From Caryophanales bacterium UBA2298 (lineage in GTDB: Bacteria > Bacillota_I > Bacilli_A > Izemoplasmatales > Hujiaoplasmataceae): DNA of 19,603 nucleotides. The stretch covers positions 1 to 19,603 of the forward strand of contig DDWA01000054.1 of NCBI GenBank assembly GCA_002345425.1, given 5' to 3'. The position numbers and the translations under genes are program-made. The notes beneath the pieces are model-generated. The model did no database searches. It saw only the letters and a list, made by a program, of their open reading frames with translations, and was not told where the DNA came from. Of the stretch, positions 8,138-16,112 are shown piece after piece (the first letter of the stretch is position 1; each line of letters opens with the position of its first letter).

Positions 8138-8189
8138 AAATGTAACAAACGTAATAAGTATTGCAAATGTAACATGTGAATGATATAAT
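8138..8189 (+). promoter_or_regulatory. ABC operon promoter with direct repeats matching the tetR1 operator
   Basis: TTGCAA (8161-8166) and TATAAT (8184-8189) have 17-base spacing. AAATGTAACA occurs twice (8138-8147 and 8165-8174), 27 bases apart, and its reverse complement occurs in the tetR1 promoter. Aligned from -35 to -10, the two promoters share TTGCAWATGTWACAT and then TGATATWAT. A common regulator, TetR1 and/or TetR2, is inferred. Confidence 0.6.
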
Positions 8190-8257
8190 GCTAGTGAAAC
8201 TTTTGCTTAAAATAAATGAGTTTCATATGGTCAGACAATAATAGGAGAATATGACGA

Positions 8258-9157
8258 ATGATAGAAGTGAAAAATCTTACAAAAGATTTCGGTTTTAATA
8301 GAGGCGTTTTCGACATATCGTTTGAAGTTAAAAAAGGTGAAGTATATGGTTTTCTTGGCCCGAACGGAGCGGGAAAAACGACCACTTTAAGAGCACTCAT
8401 GGGTTTTTCTCGCCCGGATAATGGCATTGTTACGATTAATAATAAGAATTGTTGGAATGACTATTCTGATATTTTAAAGGATGTTGGATATGTCCCGGGG
8501 GAAGTTGCTTTACCGGATGGATTAAGCGGAATAGAATTTATCGAAATGATGAAAAAAATGAAGCATGCAGATGAATCAAGAATAAATTATCTTCTTGATT
8601 TATTTCAATTTAATCCTAATCAAACTATGAGAAAAATGTCGATTGGTGACAAAAGAAAATTAGCTATCATAGCAGCGTTTATGTCTGATCCAAGCATTTT
8701 AATTCTAGATGAACCCACAAGTGGTTTAGATCCGATCATGCAAAACAAGTTTATCGAATTAATTAAGTCTGAGAAAAAAAGAGGCAAAACAATTCTCTTA
8801 TCAACGCATATTTTTCAAGAAGTAGATGCGAGTTGCGATCGATTATCAATTATCAAAGAAGGAAAAATTGTTGCTACAATCGATGCAGATGAAATTAGAA
8901 ATAATGAGAATAAAATCTACAAGATAGAATTTTTAAATGATGAAGGTTACGAAACGTTTTTGAATACAGGAATAAATATAGTCTACACCAATAAGGATAA
9001 ACGAAAAATGAGAATCGCAATTAATGATAAAGAGATAAATCAATTAGTAAAGAACTTATCAAAATACGAAATCAAATATTTCTCTGAATCCAAATTTACG
9101 CTTGAAGACTATTTTCTGAGTTATTATAAGGATAAAGAGGTTGAACAATCATTATGA
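8258..9157 (+). CDS. ABC transporter ATP-binding protein 1
   Basis: A 299-residue ATPase. It has Walker A GPNGAGKTT (residues 34-42), signature MSIGD (127-131, a departure from LSGGQ), Walker B ILILDEPTSGLDP (from 147) and the switch His in STH. A C-terminal tail of about 85 residues (from about 215) is shared with the next gene and ends in FTLEDYFLSYY. It belongs to the NatA/CcmA-like drug and lipid exporter group with separate permeases. The ATG at 8258 follows AGGAG. An out-of-frame ATG at 8251 leads only to a short frame. The stop overlaps the next start (ATGA), so translation is coupled. The two ATPases probably form a heterodimer working with the permease at 10049. Confidence 0.9.
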   Translation: MIEVKNLTKDFGFNRGVFDISFEVKKGEVYGFLGPNGAGKTTTLRALMGFSRPDNGIVTINNKNCWNDYSDILKDVGYVPGEVALPDGLSGIEFIEMMKKMKHADESRINYLLDLFQFNPNQTMRKMSIGDKRKLAIIAAFMSDPSILILDEPTSGLDPIMQNKFIELIKSEKKRGKTILLSTHIFQEVDASCDRLSIIKEGKIVATIDADEIRNNENKIYKIEFLNDEGYETFLNTGINIVYTNKDKRKMRIAINDKEINQLVKNLSKYEIKYFSESKFTLEDYFLSYYKDKEVEQSL

Positions 9158-10056
9158 GTATAATAGAAATTATTAATTTGACCAAAGATTATGGGTCAAA
9201 GAGAGGTATTTTTGATATCAATCTTAAGGTGAGTAAAGGTGAAATATTTGGCTTCGTTGGGACAAATGGGAGCGGAAAAACAACAACTATTAGAAATATG
9301 ATGGGTTTCATAAGACCTGACCATGGGAGTGTTAGAATTTTGAACCAAGAGGTGAGTTATAATACAACACACTTAATGAAGCATATAGGGTATGTTCCTG
9401 GTGAAATATCATTCCCTGATATCGGTGACGGCGATGCGTTTATTAAAAGTCAAGCTGAAATGATTGATTTAAAAAACATGGATTACGCCAACTATTTAAT
9501 TAAGAAATTAGGATTAGATACATCTGCGAATCTAAAACGTATGAGTAAAGGCATGAAACAAAAAACAGCAATTGTAGCTGGCTTTATGGCCAAGCCAGAT
9601 ATATTGATATTGGATGAACCATCTACTGGACTAGACCCTCTCATGAGGGAAATATTTGTTGATATATTAATTGAATCGAAACAAAGAGGTGCGACCATAT
9701 TTATGAGTAGCCATGTATTTGAAGAGGTTGAAAAGACATGCGACCGTGTAGCTCTTTTGCATAATGGAAAAATTATAGATATCGTTGACATGAAAAAAAT
9801 TCATCATAATGAAGTGAAAACATATAAGATAGGGTTTGAAACTGGAGTAGATTATCATAAATTTGTTAAAGATAATATTTATTTAGTTTCAAAAAAGGAT
9901 GAATATTTACAAGCGACTGTCGATGTCATGGATCAGCAAATTAATGCGTTTATGGAAAACTTATCTAAATACGACGTGAAATACATCAATGAAATTAAAT
10001 ATACGCTTGAAAAATATTTTTTAGAAAAGATAAATGAGAGGATCAAAAATGATTAG
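9154..10056 (+). CDS. ABC transporter ATP-binding protein 2
   Basis: A 300-residue paralogue of the preceding ATPase, aligned over its whole length. Walker A is GTNGSGKT (residues 36-43), the signature is MSKGM, Walker B is ILILDEPSTGLDP, and the switch segment is SSH. The C-terminal tail again ends in a YTLEKYFLEK motif. It overlaps the first ATPase by four bases and the permease by eight. Both ATPases keep a full set of nucleotide-binding motifs, so neither looks catalytically degenerate. The substrate is unknown. Confidence 0.9.
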   Translation: MSIIEIINLTKDYGSKRGIFDINLKVSKGEIFGFVGTNGSGKTTTIRNMMGFIRPDHGSVRILNQEVSYNTTHLMKHIGYVPGEISFPDIGDGDAFIKSQAEMIDLKNMDYANYLIKKLGLDTSANLKRMSKGMKQKTAIVAGFMAKPDILILDEPSTGLDPLMREIFVDILIESKQRGATIFMSSHVFEEVEKTCDRVALLHNGKIIDIVDMKKIHHNEVKTYKIGFETGVDYHKFVKDNIYLVSKKDEYLQATVDVMDQQINAFMENLSKYDVKYINEIKYTLEKYFLEKINERIKND

Positions 10057-10936
10057 TTTACCACTACTAAAACAATCAATAAAATCAAATTGGGGCCTTT
10101 GGCTAGCAACAACACTTACTGTGAACTTGCTTTATGTAGTCATTAAGTTTGCAATGGGATCAATAACGGTTTCGGGAGATGTTGACCCTAATGTGTTAGT
10201 CCCTTATATCATGGCATTACAAGCATCAGGATTAACTCTTGAAGGGCTGTTTACTTCAATTGGGATTAATCCTGATATTCTAAATGGTATTGCCTCTATG
10301 AACTCAAATGTACTTGTCAGCAATATTTTTTATCCAGTTGTAGCTGTTTTACTACCACTTGTTTATACTGTCGTTGTTGGGAATAAATTGTTTGCGAGCC
10401 AAATTGACAGAGGATCCATGGCTTTTATATTATCCACTTCAATTAAGCGATCAAAAATAGCTTTTACGCAAATGTTCTTTTTTGTTCTATCCTTGGTCAT
10501 TATGTTTTTCATCACAGCTATCTTTGATGTTATATTGGCACTAACTATTGAAAATTCATTAGCCATTGATAAAATTTTATTGCTGAATTTAGGTTTATTA
10601 TTATTTGCAATTGCTATGGGATCTATTACATATATGTTTTCTGCTATATTTAATTACACCAAATACTCTATTTCTTTAGGTGGTGGGTTGGCTCTGGTAT
10701 TTTATATTTCAAAGATTTTAGGTTTATTTGGTTCAGATCTTTTCATGAATATGGGAATTGGAATCGAACCGATGGCTTTCTTTAATAATATTACCATGAT
10801 ATCACTTTTTAACACATCGTCGATTCTTGATGGCTCAACAACCTATTTAATGCAATTTGCAGTCCTGATAATTATTTCAATAACATGTTTTACAGTTGGA
10901 GCTGTTTGGTTTACTAAGAAAGATATTCCTGTATAA
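10049..10936 (+). CDS. ABC-2-type transporter permease
   Basis: A 295-residue integral membrane protein with about six hydrophobic segments. A cytoplasmic segment after the second helix reads FASQIDRGSMAFILS, matching the conserved pattern of ABC-2 exporters (charged residue, Gly, leucine-rich stretch, then basic IKRSKI). The ATG at 10049 is chosen over 10034 because GAGAGG (10036-10041) gives it proper spacing and the longer start would place this site inside the gene. It starts within the last codons of ATPase 2. It would supply the pore for both ATPases, either as a homodimer or as a single fused unit. Confidence 0.85.
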   Translation: MISLPLLKQSIKSNWGLWLATTLTVNLLYVVIKFAMGSITVSGDVDPNVLVPYIMALQASGLTLEGLFTSIGINPDILNGIASMNSNVLVSNIFYPVVAVLLPLVYTVVVGNKLFASQIDRGSMAFILSTSIKRSKIAFTQMFFFVLSLVIMFFITAIFDVILALTIENSLAIDKILLLNLGLLLFAIAMGSITYMFSAIFNYTKYSISLGGGLALVFYISKILGLFGSDLFMNMGIGIEPMAFFNNITMISLFNTSSILDGSTTYLMQFAVLIIISITCFTVGAVWFTKKDIPV

Positions 10937-10980
10937 AAGTTTTTTCACTGCTTATTTAGATAATGGAAGAAGGTAATAAA

Positions 10981-11619
10981 TTGAAAAAAATAGTTATTTT
11001 TGATTTAGACGGAACTTTAACTAATAACATTAATCAATCGGAAATCATTTATCAAAGAATTTCTGAACGATATAATTTAGAACAACTATCAAAAGAGGAA
11101 ATCCGGAAATTAAAGTCAAATCCCAAATTAAAGCGATTATTTGAATTAGGAATCCCAATACATAAGATACCTAAAATGTATAAAGAATCAAGAGAAATAG
11201 CTTCCGAGTTTGTCGATGAAAGCAAATTAGTTCCGGGAATAAAGGAGCTTATTACTTTGTTGAATGATAAGAATATCAAATTGGCAATTGTTTCTTCAAA
11301 TAGTTCTTCAAATATCAGTAAATTTCTTTCTAACAATGACATTAATATATTTTCCTTCATTGAGTCTCAAGCCTCAATGAGAGGAAAAAAACGCAAGTTA
11401 AAGAAGTTGCTAAGAGGAAATGGATATAAACCTAGCGATGCCATTTATATAGGCGATGAAGTGCGTGATGTGTTAGCTTGTAAAGCAGTATCTTTGGAAG
11501 TTATCGCAGTGACTTGGGGTTTTGAAACGAAAAGCATATTGGAAAAATCAGGGCCGAATTACATTGTTGATTCTGTTGACGAATTATCAGAACTATTATT
11601 AAACGAACATAAGAATTAA
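10981..11619 (+). CDS. HAD-superfamily phosphatase
   Basis: A 212-residue HAD hydrolase of the phosphoglycolate-phosphatase-like group. Motif I is FDLDGTLTNN at the N-terminus, motif II is IVSSNSS, a basic stretch GKKRKLKK carries the motif III Lys, and motif IV is YIGDEVRDV. The TTG at 10981 is preferred as start: GAAGAAGG (10966-10973) lies seven bases upstream, and only from there does motif I sit directly at the N-terminus as in relatives. An ATG at 10963 would include the ribosome binding site. It follows the permease by 44 bases with no terminator. The substrate cannot be told; a lipid-phosphate or sugar-phosphate role is open. Confidence 0.8.
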   Translation: MKKIVIFDLDGTLTNNINQSEIIYQRISERYNLEQLSKEEIRKLKSNPKLKRLFELGIPIHKIPKMYKESREIASEFVDESKLVPGIKELITLLNDKNIKLAIVSSNSSSNISKFLSNNDINIFSFIESQASMRGKKRKLKKLLRGNGYKPSDAIYIGDEVRDVLACKAVSLEVIAVTWGFETKSILEKSGPNYIVDSVDELSELLLNEHKN

Positions 11620-11654
11620 AAAATATTATAAAATAAGAGAAAGGTGGTTAAATT

Positions 11655-12533
11655 ATGGAAAAAAGAATAGTTATTAATACATCAACTGGAGGACTAGATT
11701 ATTATCCAGTTGAACACGGAATTGAGATTTTACGTATTAAAATTAACATTGGGGATAAAGAGTATGAAGATGGATTGACGCTTAAGGCAGATAAGTTTTA
11801 TGATATGTTGAAAAATGATAAAGAATTATTGCCTAGAACCAGTCAACCGTCAGTTGGCGAAGTCACTGCTTTATTTCAAAAGTATCAAGATGAAGGCGTT
11901 GAGGAGATATTTGTGGTGACAATATCAGCTAAAATGAGCGGAACATATAATTCTTGTGTATTGGCCGCGAAAGAATTTGAAGGAAGACTAAAAATCAAAG
12001 TATTTGACACTAAGACAGTTTGTTTTTCTGAAGGTGTTTTTGCATTGAAAGCAAAAAAGATGATTGTTGAAGGTTTCACACTTGATGAAATTGAAAATGA
12101 ACTCACAAATATGACTCACTCAAATACTATTTACTTTGCTGTAAACAATTTGACATACCTTGTTAAAAACGGACGTTTGAGCAATGCAAAAGGATACATG
12201 GGTAAACTGTTAAACATTAAGCCTGTATTACAAGTACAGGAATCTGGAGAAATTGTTTCGATTGAAAATAAAAGAACAATAAAAGCAACATTATTATCAA
12301 TAACAACTAAAGTTAAATCTTATGTGAATAATCGTCCGTATCAAGCATACTTGATCTACACAGGAAATCCCGTTCTGAAAGAGTTTTTTGTGAGTATTAT
12401 TAAAGAAAATCTGGGACTAGAAAATTTATATGAATCGCCATCTACTCCGGTAGTAGGTGCACATGTTGGACCAGACGTTATCGGAATTGGTATTTTTATT
12501 ACTGATAAAGATGAATTTAAAATAATGGAATAA
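11655..12533 (+). CDS. DegV-family (FakB-type) fatty-acid-binding protein
   Basis: A 292-residue DegV protein. Family marks in order are TSTGGLD near the N-terminus, RTSQPSVGE (about 55-65), the fatty-acid head-group segment ISAKMSGTYNS (about 91-101), LTYLVKNGRLSNAKG followed by LLNIKPVL, and the C-terminal HVGPDVIGIG. Proteins of this fold bind a single fatty acid. FakB members present it to the kinase FakA for phosphorylation and entry into phospholipid synthesis. No FakA gene is in the window. It has an AAAGGTGG ribosome binding site. It stands between a HAD phosphatase and a TetR regulator in the ABC operon, suggesting that the operon deals with fatty acids or lipids. Confidence 0.88.
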   Translation: MEKRIVINTSTGGLDYYPVEHGIEILRIKINIGDKEYEDGLTLKADKFYDMLKNDKELLPRTSQPSVGEVTALFQKYQDEGVEEIFVVTISAKMSGTYNSCVLAAKEFEGRLKIKVFDTKTVCFSEGVFALKAKKMIVEGFTLDEIENELTNMTHSNTIYFAVNNLTYLVKNGRLSNAKGYMGKLLNIKPVLQVQESGEIVSIENKRTIKATLLSITTKVKSYVNNRPYQAYLIYTGNPVLKEFFVSIIKENLGLENLYESPSTPVVGAHVGPDVIGIGIFITDKDEFKIME

Positions 12534-12538
12534 AATGT

Positions 12539-13069
12539 ATGAAAGAGAATATTCAAGTTACCAGAAGCAAGGAATGGATATTTAATGCATTAATGTTCTT
12601 GCTTAAAAAAAATGCATTTAGAAAGATTTCAATTGAAGATATAACAAAAAAAGCTGGCGTTGCAAGACCAACATTTTATCGTAATTTTGATTCAAAAGAA
12701 GATGTTTTGATTGATCAAGGACGAAAGATTTACGAGCGATTGATGATTGACCTAGAATCTAGTATGGATGAAGGTAATGTTACATATAATTCAATAAAGA
12801 AAATAATCATTATCTTCGATGAATACTCTGAATTATTTGAAGTACTTATAAATAATAATTTAGAATATCTAATCTTTCAATCTTTTGATGTTGAAATTTC
12901 AAATTTATTAAAAAAGATACTTGGTGTAGATAAAGAGGATAAATATAAATCCAAATTTTTTGAAGGAGCTCTTTTTTCTATAGCGATTGAATGGATTAAA
13001 AACGCCAAAAAAGAATCTGTTGAAACAATGACAGAAATTATATATAATCTTGTTGCCTTAAATAAATAA
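12539..13069 (+). CDS. TetR/AcrR-family transcriptional regulator (TetR2)
   Basis: A 176-residue TetR protein with an N-terminal DNA-binding domain (ISIEDITKKAGVARPTFYRN, about residues 33-52) and a C-terminal block LEYLIFQSF ... FFEGALFSIAIEWI. It starts five bases after the DegV stop and has only a weak ribosome binding site, so translation is probably coupled to degV. It is a paralogue of TetR1 at 1749 along its full length, with the same spacing of the QSF and EGAL blocks. As the last gene of the ABC-HAD-DegV operon it is likely to regulate that operon's promoter, where the tetR1-like operator sequence is found. Confidence 0.85.
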   Translation: MKENIQVTRSKEWIFNALMFLLKKNAFRKISIEDITKKAGVARPTFYRNFDSKEDVLIDQGRKIYERLMIDLESSMDEGNVTYNSIKKIIIIFDEYSELFEVLINNNLEYLIFQSFDVEISNLLKKILGVDKEDKYKSKFFEGALFSIAIEWIKNAKKESVETMTEIIYNLVALNK

Positions 13070-13122
13070 ACCATAAAATGCAATCACCGAATATAAACTA
13101 TTCCGTGTATATTTGAAAACTG

Positions 13123-13152
13123 TTCATTTGAGTGATGAAAAAATCATATAAT
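13123..13152 (+). promoter_or_regulatory. Possible promoter of the flavocytochrome gene
   Basis: TATAAT (13147-13152) has a partial -35 box TTCATT (13123-13128) at 18 bases. TGAT...ATCA arms lie just before the -10 box. An inverted pair GTAAAC/GTTTAC (13197-13202 and 13219-13224) lies further down, near the start of the gene. Confidence 0.35.
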
Positions 13153-13266
13153 TTATACGAGATTTCTTATTTTTAGTGATTTTATAACAATATAAAGTAA
13201 ACATACAGTAGTTAATTTGTTTACAAAGTAATGAAAAAAAGAAAATTAAAAGATAGGATGACAATT

Positions 13267-14601
13267 ATGAAGAAAATATTTTTTATGATATTTTATTTTT
13301 TCAGCCCCTTTATATTAATATTATCATTGTGGTTTACCAATTCTAATCAATATTCAAATCCTTTAATACTGACTAGTATGATCATGGGATCACTAGCTTA
13401 TACTTGGATTTCATTGCAATTTGTATTAAGTGCTCGGCCTAAGTTTATTGAAGTACCATTTGGCATGGATAAAATTTATCGCTTCCATGGCATTATGGCA
13501 GTAGTTAGCATATTAGGTGCTATTGTTCATGCGATTATTAACGAAGAAGTGATTGGTGAATCTATTATTACAACAATTGGATCTGCTGCATTGGTTATAT
13601 TTGTTCTAATTAGCTTGTTAACGATGTTGTCGATGACACCATCATTTATATTAAGATATCCCCCATTTAAATGGCTCAAGAAAACCATTGAAGCTTGGAA
13701 AAAGTTCACATATGAACAATTAAGATTTATCCATAATTTCACAGTTGTAGCATATGTAATTTTAAATATTCATGTACTTTTGACACCGAATGCGAGGAAT
13801 AATGCCTTTATTACATCAGTATACATTTTTTATCTTGTTGTTTCACTGTCTTTTTATCTTTATCATAAATTTTTAAAACCCGCATATTTACAAAAGAATA
13901 AATATCTCGTGAAAGATGTTATCAAAGAAAATGATGACGTTTGGACAATTAGAATGCAACCAACTAATAAAAAATTAAAAACACACATTCCAGGACAATT
14001 TGCATTCTTCTCATTTAAGGGCGAAAAGCAAAGATTTTTAGAACATCCCTTCTCTATCAGTTCATCTCCTGACGATGATTTATCAATTACAGTGAAGGAG
14101 TTGGGTGATTTTACAAAGACGATAGGTCAATTAAAAGTCGATGATTTCGTTTTAGTCGAAGGACCTTTTGGTGTATTTAGTTATGTCAATCATCCTCAGG
14201 AGCAAGAGACTGTCTTTATTGTTGGCGGTATTGGAATTACACCCGTAATGAGCATGGTAAAACATATGTCAATACACGATCCCAATCGTAAAGTTTTGCT
14301 TATTTGGGGTATGAACACCATAGCGGATCAAGTAGCAAAAGATATGATGACAGAAATAGTTGCGAGAATGAAAAATTTAACAATTATTCCTGTGATTTCC
14401 AAAGATAGCACGTTTGATGGTGAAAAAGGGTATATTAATCAAGAAATGATTAAAAAACTTACAGAAAAAGTACAGATTGATCAAAGCGTTACTGGTTATT
14501 ATATTTGTGGACCTTCGATACTGATGGATAATTGCATTGATGCATTATTAAAGATGGAAATTAGTCATAAAAGAATACACTTTGAAAAATTTGCATTGTA
14601 A
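13267..14601 (+). CDS. Ferric-reductase-like membrane flavocytochrome (FAD/NAD(P)H)
   Basis: A 444-residue (456 from an ATG at 13231) electron-transfer protein. Six or so membrane helices fill the first half and include two His pairs, H86/H100 and H168/H181 counted from 13231. Their 13-14 residue spacing, one pair per helix, is that of the two stacked hemes in ferric reductase/NOX-type domains. The second half is a ferredoxin-reductase module: FAD motif HPFSISSS (272-279), GPFG (311-314), NAD(P)H-binding GGIGITPVMS (332-341) and terminal YYICGPS. It would pass electrons from cytoplasmic NAD(P)H across the membrane to iron, copper, quinone or oxygen. The ATG at 13267 has AGGA upstream, whereas 13231 has none, so the shorter form is favoured moderately. 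Confidence 0.82.
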   Translation: MKKIFFMIFYFFSPFILILSLWFTNSNQYSNPLILTSMIMGSLAYTWISLQFVLSARPKFIEVPFGMDKIYRFHGIMAVVSILGAIVHAIINEEVIGESIITTIGSAALVIFVLISLLTMLSMTPSFILRYPPFKWLKKTIEAWKKFTYEQLRFIHNFTVVAYVILNIHVLLTPNARNNAFITSVYIFYLVVSLSFYLYHKFLKPAYLQKNKYLVKDVIKENDDVWTIRMQPTNKKLKTHIPGQFAFFSFKGEKQRFLEHPFSISSSPDDDLSITVKELGDFTKTIGQLKVDDFVLVEGPFGVFSYVNHPQEQETVFIVGGIGITPVMSMVKHMSIHDPNRKVLLIWGMNTIADQVAKDMMTEIVARMKNLTIIPVISKDSTFDGEKGYINQEMIKKLTEKVQIDQSVTGYYICGPSILMDNCIDALLKMEISHKRIHFEKFAL

Positions 14602-14914
14602 TATAATCATTTATTTATTGTGTTATTATCCAATTATAAAAGATATAACAAAACATTGAAAATAGCATTTTTAAATAAGATTTCAAAGTTTTTGAATCAT
14701 TTAAGAGTATTTTTGGTTCAATCATTCGAAGATTATTTCAAATCAACTAGATCTCAACTTTATTAGTCGTATCTTTTCGTTGGGTACAATAAACAACACT
14801 AAAGAAAGTCATAGACTAAAATTGAATTTGCTTTGAAAGTTTTAAAAGATAACCACTTACACATTCGTTTTGAATAATAAAAATATCTATTTTGAGTAAA
14901 CAAGAGGTATAATT
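14602..14914. other. Intergenic region without a recognised feature
   Basis: This AT-rich stretch has no frame above about 30 codons and no clean terminator. TACAAT at 14785-14790 could be a -10 box for the thioesterase gene, but the matching -35 region is poor. The only clear element is the GAGG ribosome binding site just before 14915. Confidence 0.4.
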
Positions 14915-15340
14915 ATGAATGATTTTGATGAAATTAATAAACTATTTATAGAGATTTCTAACACATATTTTGAAAAGTATTTAAAACCACAGATAGTTCA
15001 CATTGAATTAGGAAAGATTGAACTTAAGATGAGTGTTTTGGCAGAACATTCAAATGTTGTTGGAAGAGTTCATGGTGGTGTGTTTGCCAGTTTTGCCGAT
15101 ATTGCTATGGGTGTTGCTTGTTGGACTCACGAAAAAAAAGCGGTTACGTCAGATATGAATCTAACGTTCATTCGGAATGTACCTGTAGTAGACGAAATTT
15201 TTGCAACTGCCACAGTCATCAGTAATGGTCGACGGTTGATGCGAACAAGATGTGAAATTAGAGGTTCTGATGGTAAATTACTAGTTAGTGCAACGGGAAC
15301 ATACTTTGTATTAAGCAAGACGGCAAAATCTATTTTCTAG
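14915..15340 (+). CDS. PaaI-type hotdog-fold thioesterase
   Basis: A 141-residue single hotdog domain. The signature VGRVHGGVFASFADIAMG (residues 49-66) has the HGG turn (53-55) and an acidic residue (Asp62) on the central helix, as in PaaI/4HBT thioesterases. The strand patterns TSDMNLTFIRNV and RLMRTRCEIRGSDGKLLVSATGTYFV complete the fold. Such enzymes hydrolyse acyl- or aryl-CoA thioesters in the cytoplasm as tetramers. The ribosome binding site is AGAGG, eight bases before the ATG. It appears to be monocistronic. Confidence 0.85.
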   Translation: MNDFDEINKLFIEISNTYFEKYLKPQIVHIELGKIELKMSVLAEHSNVVGRVHGGVFASFADIAMGVACWTHEKKAVTSDMNLTFIRNVPVVDEIFATATVISNGRRLMRTRCEIRGSDGKLLVSATGTYFVLSKTAKSIF

Positions 15341-15380
15341 TGTTTTGAATATAGATATGTACAAAAAAACTCTTATTTAT

Positions 15381-15399
15381 TTCAGAATGTGGTTCTGAA
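15381..15399 (+). terminator. Weak terminator-like hairpin after the thioesterase
   Basis: TTCAGAA (15381-15387) and TTCTGAA (15393-15399) are perfect arms around TGTGG. A short T-run (ATTTTTG) begins only about eight bases later, so termination would be inefficient. Confidence 0.35.
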
Positions 15400-15550
15400 T
15401 CATATGATTTTTGAGTAATCTTTTATGATTTCATTAGTATTTAAAAATATAATAACCTTTTTTCATAAAGTACTACAATAAAATCCGCGATACTAGAAAT
15501 AAATTAGAGTTACTGAAAAATTTGATAAGAAGTTAATTTGTATTGGGTTT

Positions 15551-15734
15551 TATAGTGTATTTTCAACAGTTGTTTTCGAGTGCTATTCATTTGCTAAATG
15601 CATAACAACTCTTCTATAAAACCATTTATTCAGGGGTGCTAAAAACTTTGATAGGGTGCTAAATTGTATCAAAATAGGTCATGCAACACATATAACAAGC
15701 ATAAGTTTGATACAATCGTATCAGGCCTTTTTTT
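15551..15734 (+). repeat. Dispersed repeat family, copy B, with attenuator-like hairpins
   Basis: The left block (TATTTTCAACAGTTG, about 15558-15572) is followed by CAGGGGTGCTAAAA (15631 on), AGGGTGCTAA (15653 on) and the core TTGTATCAAAATAGGTC (15664-15680). TTGTATCAAA (15664-15673) pairs perfectly with TTTGATACAA (15706-15715). The latter can instead form TGATAC (15708-15713)/GTATCA (15718-15723), which runs through GGCC into seven T (15728-15734). Confidence 0.6.
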
Positions 15735-15826
15735 GCCTTATTAATGGCTTCTTCTTACTTTGCTGAGTAGATTTTGATTTGAAAAGTATCCAAAAATAAG
15801 GATAAAAATATAAGATCGATAGTATG

Positions 15827-15919
15827 CTTACACGATTTGCTTACAATTTACATGATTACATTTCATTTTACACGATTGCATGTTGATTTACACGATTTGG
15901 TATTGGAATATACACGACT
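15827..15919 (+). repeat. Five direct repeats of TTTACACGATT with 20-base period
   Basis: Units start at 15827 (CTTACACGATT), 15847 (TTTACATGATT), 15867 and 15887 (both TTTACACGATT) and 15909 (TATACACGACT). The first four are spaced by exactly 20 bases and the last by 22, two helical turns each, so a protein could bind all units on one face of the DNA. Iterons, an operator array and a transposon end (IS21-like elements have repeated terminal boxes) are all possible. Confidence 0.7.
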
Positions 15920-15999
15920 GCCAATAAAAGGCTATACATTTAAATAATTTTTGTTTTTTATAAAAACCAGAAAACCAAATATCAATTTATTTCATAAAA

Positions 16000-16015
16000 A
16001 TGGTAACATTACCAT
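16000..16015 (+). promoter_or_regulatory. Upstream operator palindrome
   Basis: ATGGTAA-CA-TTACCAT is a perfect 7-bp inverted repeat 19 bases before the -35 box. The same GGTAA-NN-TTACC core recurs after the -10 box at 16079. Confidence 0.6.
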
Positions 16016-16033
16016 AAAAATGTAATATGGTTA

Positions 16034-16062
16034 TTGACTACACAAGAAGATAATGATATAAT
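16034..16062 (+). promoter_or_regulatory. Near-consensus promoter of the ATPase gene
   Basis: TTGACT (16034-16039), a 17-base spacer and a perfect TATAAT (16057-16062). Transcription is expected to begin near 16069. It lies between two palindromes whose centres are 77 bases apart. Confidence 0.8.
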
Positions 16063-16078
16063 CTTATTGTATAAAAAT

Positions 16079-16090
16079 GGTAAAATTACC
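16079..16090 (+). promoter_or_regulatory. Downstream operator palindrome
   Basis: GGTAA-AA-TTACC sits about ten bases after the expected transcription start. The sequence around it (ATAAAAATGGTAA) directly repeats that of the upstream site. It would be inside the coding region if translation began at 16077, which argues for the later start. Confidence 0.6.
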
Positions 16091-16112
16091 GAAAATACTA
16101 AAAGGTGATAAA

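Larger units (their letters stand above)
7638..8257. other. Divergent intergenic region between copB and the ABC operon
   Basis: It holds the copB leader, promoter and operator on the left half and the ABC operon promoter on the right. Between them (8005-8036) is an inverted pair GAAAATAG/CTATTTTC, and at 8053 a GGGGGTGC stretch that faintly resembles the dispersed repeat family. In the copB leader an AGGAG (minus strand, 7800-7796) is followed only by very short frames, so no leader peptide is called. Confidence 0.5.
15341..16112. other. Long intergenic region: repeat copy B, 20-bp iteron-like array, ATPase promoter
   Basis: More than 700 bases without a gene. In order it holds the weak hairpin, repeat copy B (15551-15734), the TTTACACGATT array (15827-15919), and a promoter between two palindromes (16000-16090). 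No protein remnant was recognised in any frame. Confidence 0.6.
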
